From NCBI GenBank assembly GCA_947489925.1, contig CANLFK010000049.1:1-13393 (forward strand): 13,393 nt of DNA. The letters run 5' to 3'. Source of the DNA: Candidatus Caenarcanales bacterium (GTDB lineage: Bacteria; Cyanobacteriota; Vampirovibrionia; Caenarcaniphilales; Caenarcanaceae). The notes beneath the pieces were generated by a model. That model was given only the letters and a program-made list of their open reading frames with translations, ran no database searches and had not been told where the DNA came from. Positions 13,261 to 13,393 of the stretch are shown here, piece after piece (positions within the stretch are counted from its first letter, which is position 1; every line of letters starts with the position of its first letter). Both the position numbers and the translations under genes were made by a program.

Positions 13261-13393
13261 GTTCGATGAAAAGAAAATCTGAAAATGCTGATTGAAGCGA
13301 AACTTTAAAGCAATCACAATTACAAGTCTCTCGCTAAAGAATTTTTGTCTTTTCACCCCCAACCCCCTAAAAGTGGGCTATTAGAGAGTGGAG
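13254..13393 (+). mobile_element. MITE-like element, copy 2 (cut by right window edge)
   Basis: 140 bases that match the reverse complement of 11670-11808 with five substitutions and one extra T, about 96% identity. It begins with the same 13-base terminus (13254-13266). It follows yhhQ in the same polarity that copy 1 has to ubiX: the same end touches the gene's 3' end and the gene's stop codon lies in it. The far terminus is outside the window, expected near 13532 if full length. Confidence 0.8.

Overview
The window is AT-rich bacterial chromosome, densely coded with mostly short intergenic gaps. A Gram-negative envelope is indicated by kdsA (the 3-deoxy-D-manno-octulosonate unit of LPS). 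The style of GAPDH (an extra loop near residues 63-80), UbiX (CSMGCLGRIANG motif, ARETPLNTIH region), a SpoIID-like protein and a class II KDO-8-phosphate synthase remind me of the PVC group, perhaps an AT-rich Verrucomicrobiota/Opitutae-like bacterium. That placement rests on remembered family style, not on a search, and is tentative.

Layout. Positions 1-5497 are read entirely on the minus strand. In transcription order they hold a short-chain dehydrogenase (5497-4742), a small unknown protein translationally coupled to a renalase-like FAD oxidoreductase (4553-3283), a mannose-6-phosphate-isomerase-type cupin, shikimate kinase and histidinol dehydrogenase as a tight overlapping run (3219-1025), tRNA-Leu(UAA), and a secreted SpoIID-like protein that runs off the left edge. 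A divergent intergenic region with a good sigma70-type promoter (5588-5616) starts a plus-strand run gap-kdsA-recG (5662-10128) with about 25-base gaps.

From 10130 onward the window becomes accessory in character. A minus-strand gene (10211-11365) encodes what looks like a single-chain fusion of an Mrr-type PD-(D/E)XK nuclease domain with a ParA/MinD-type deviant-Walker ATPase. It lies between two exact 16-base direct repeats and has an operator-like inverted repeat just before its start codon. To its right is a 278-bp non-autonomous element (11531-11808) with 13-bp perfect terminal inverted repeats and a candidate 4-bp target duplication. A second copy, about 96% identical over the visible part, begins at 13254 and runs off the right edge. 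The two copies face each other across ubiX and a queuosine-precursor transporter gene, and each copy supplies the stop codon of the gene it adjoins.

How the genes fit together. The housekeeping content covers aromatic amino-acid and histidine biosynthesis (aroK, hisD), sugar-phosphate and LPS metabolism (cupin isomerase, kdsA), glycolysis (gap), fork and recombination repair (recG), quinone-pathway flavin cofactor supply (ubiX) and tRNA-modification precursor uptake (yhhQ). The most promising new biology is the nuclease-ParA fusion, possibly a one-gene defence or DNA-segregation-linked module, and the stop-codon-donating mobile repeat.
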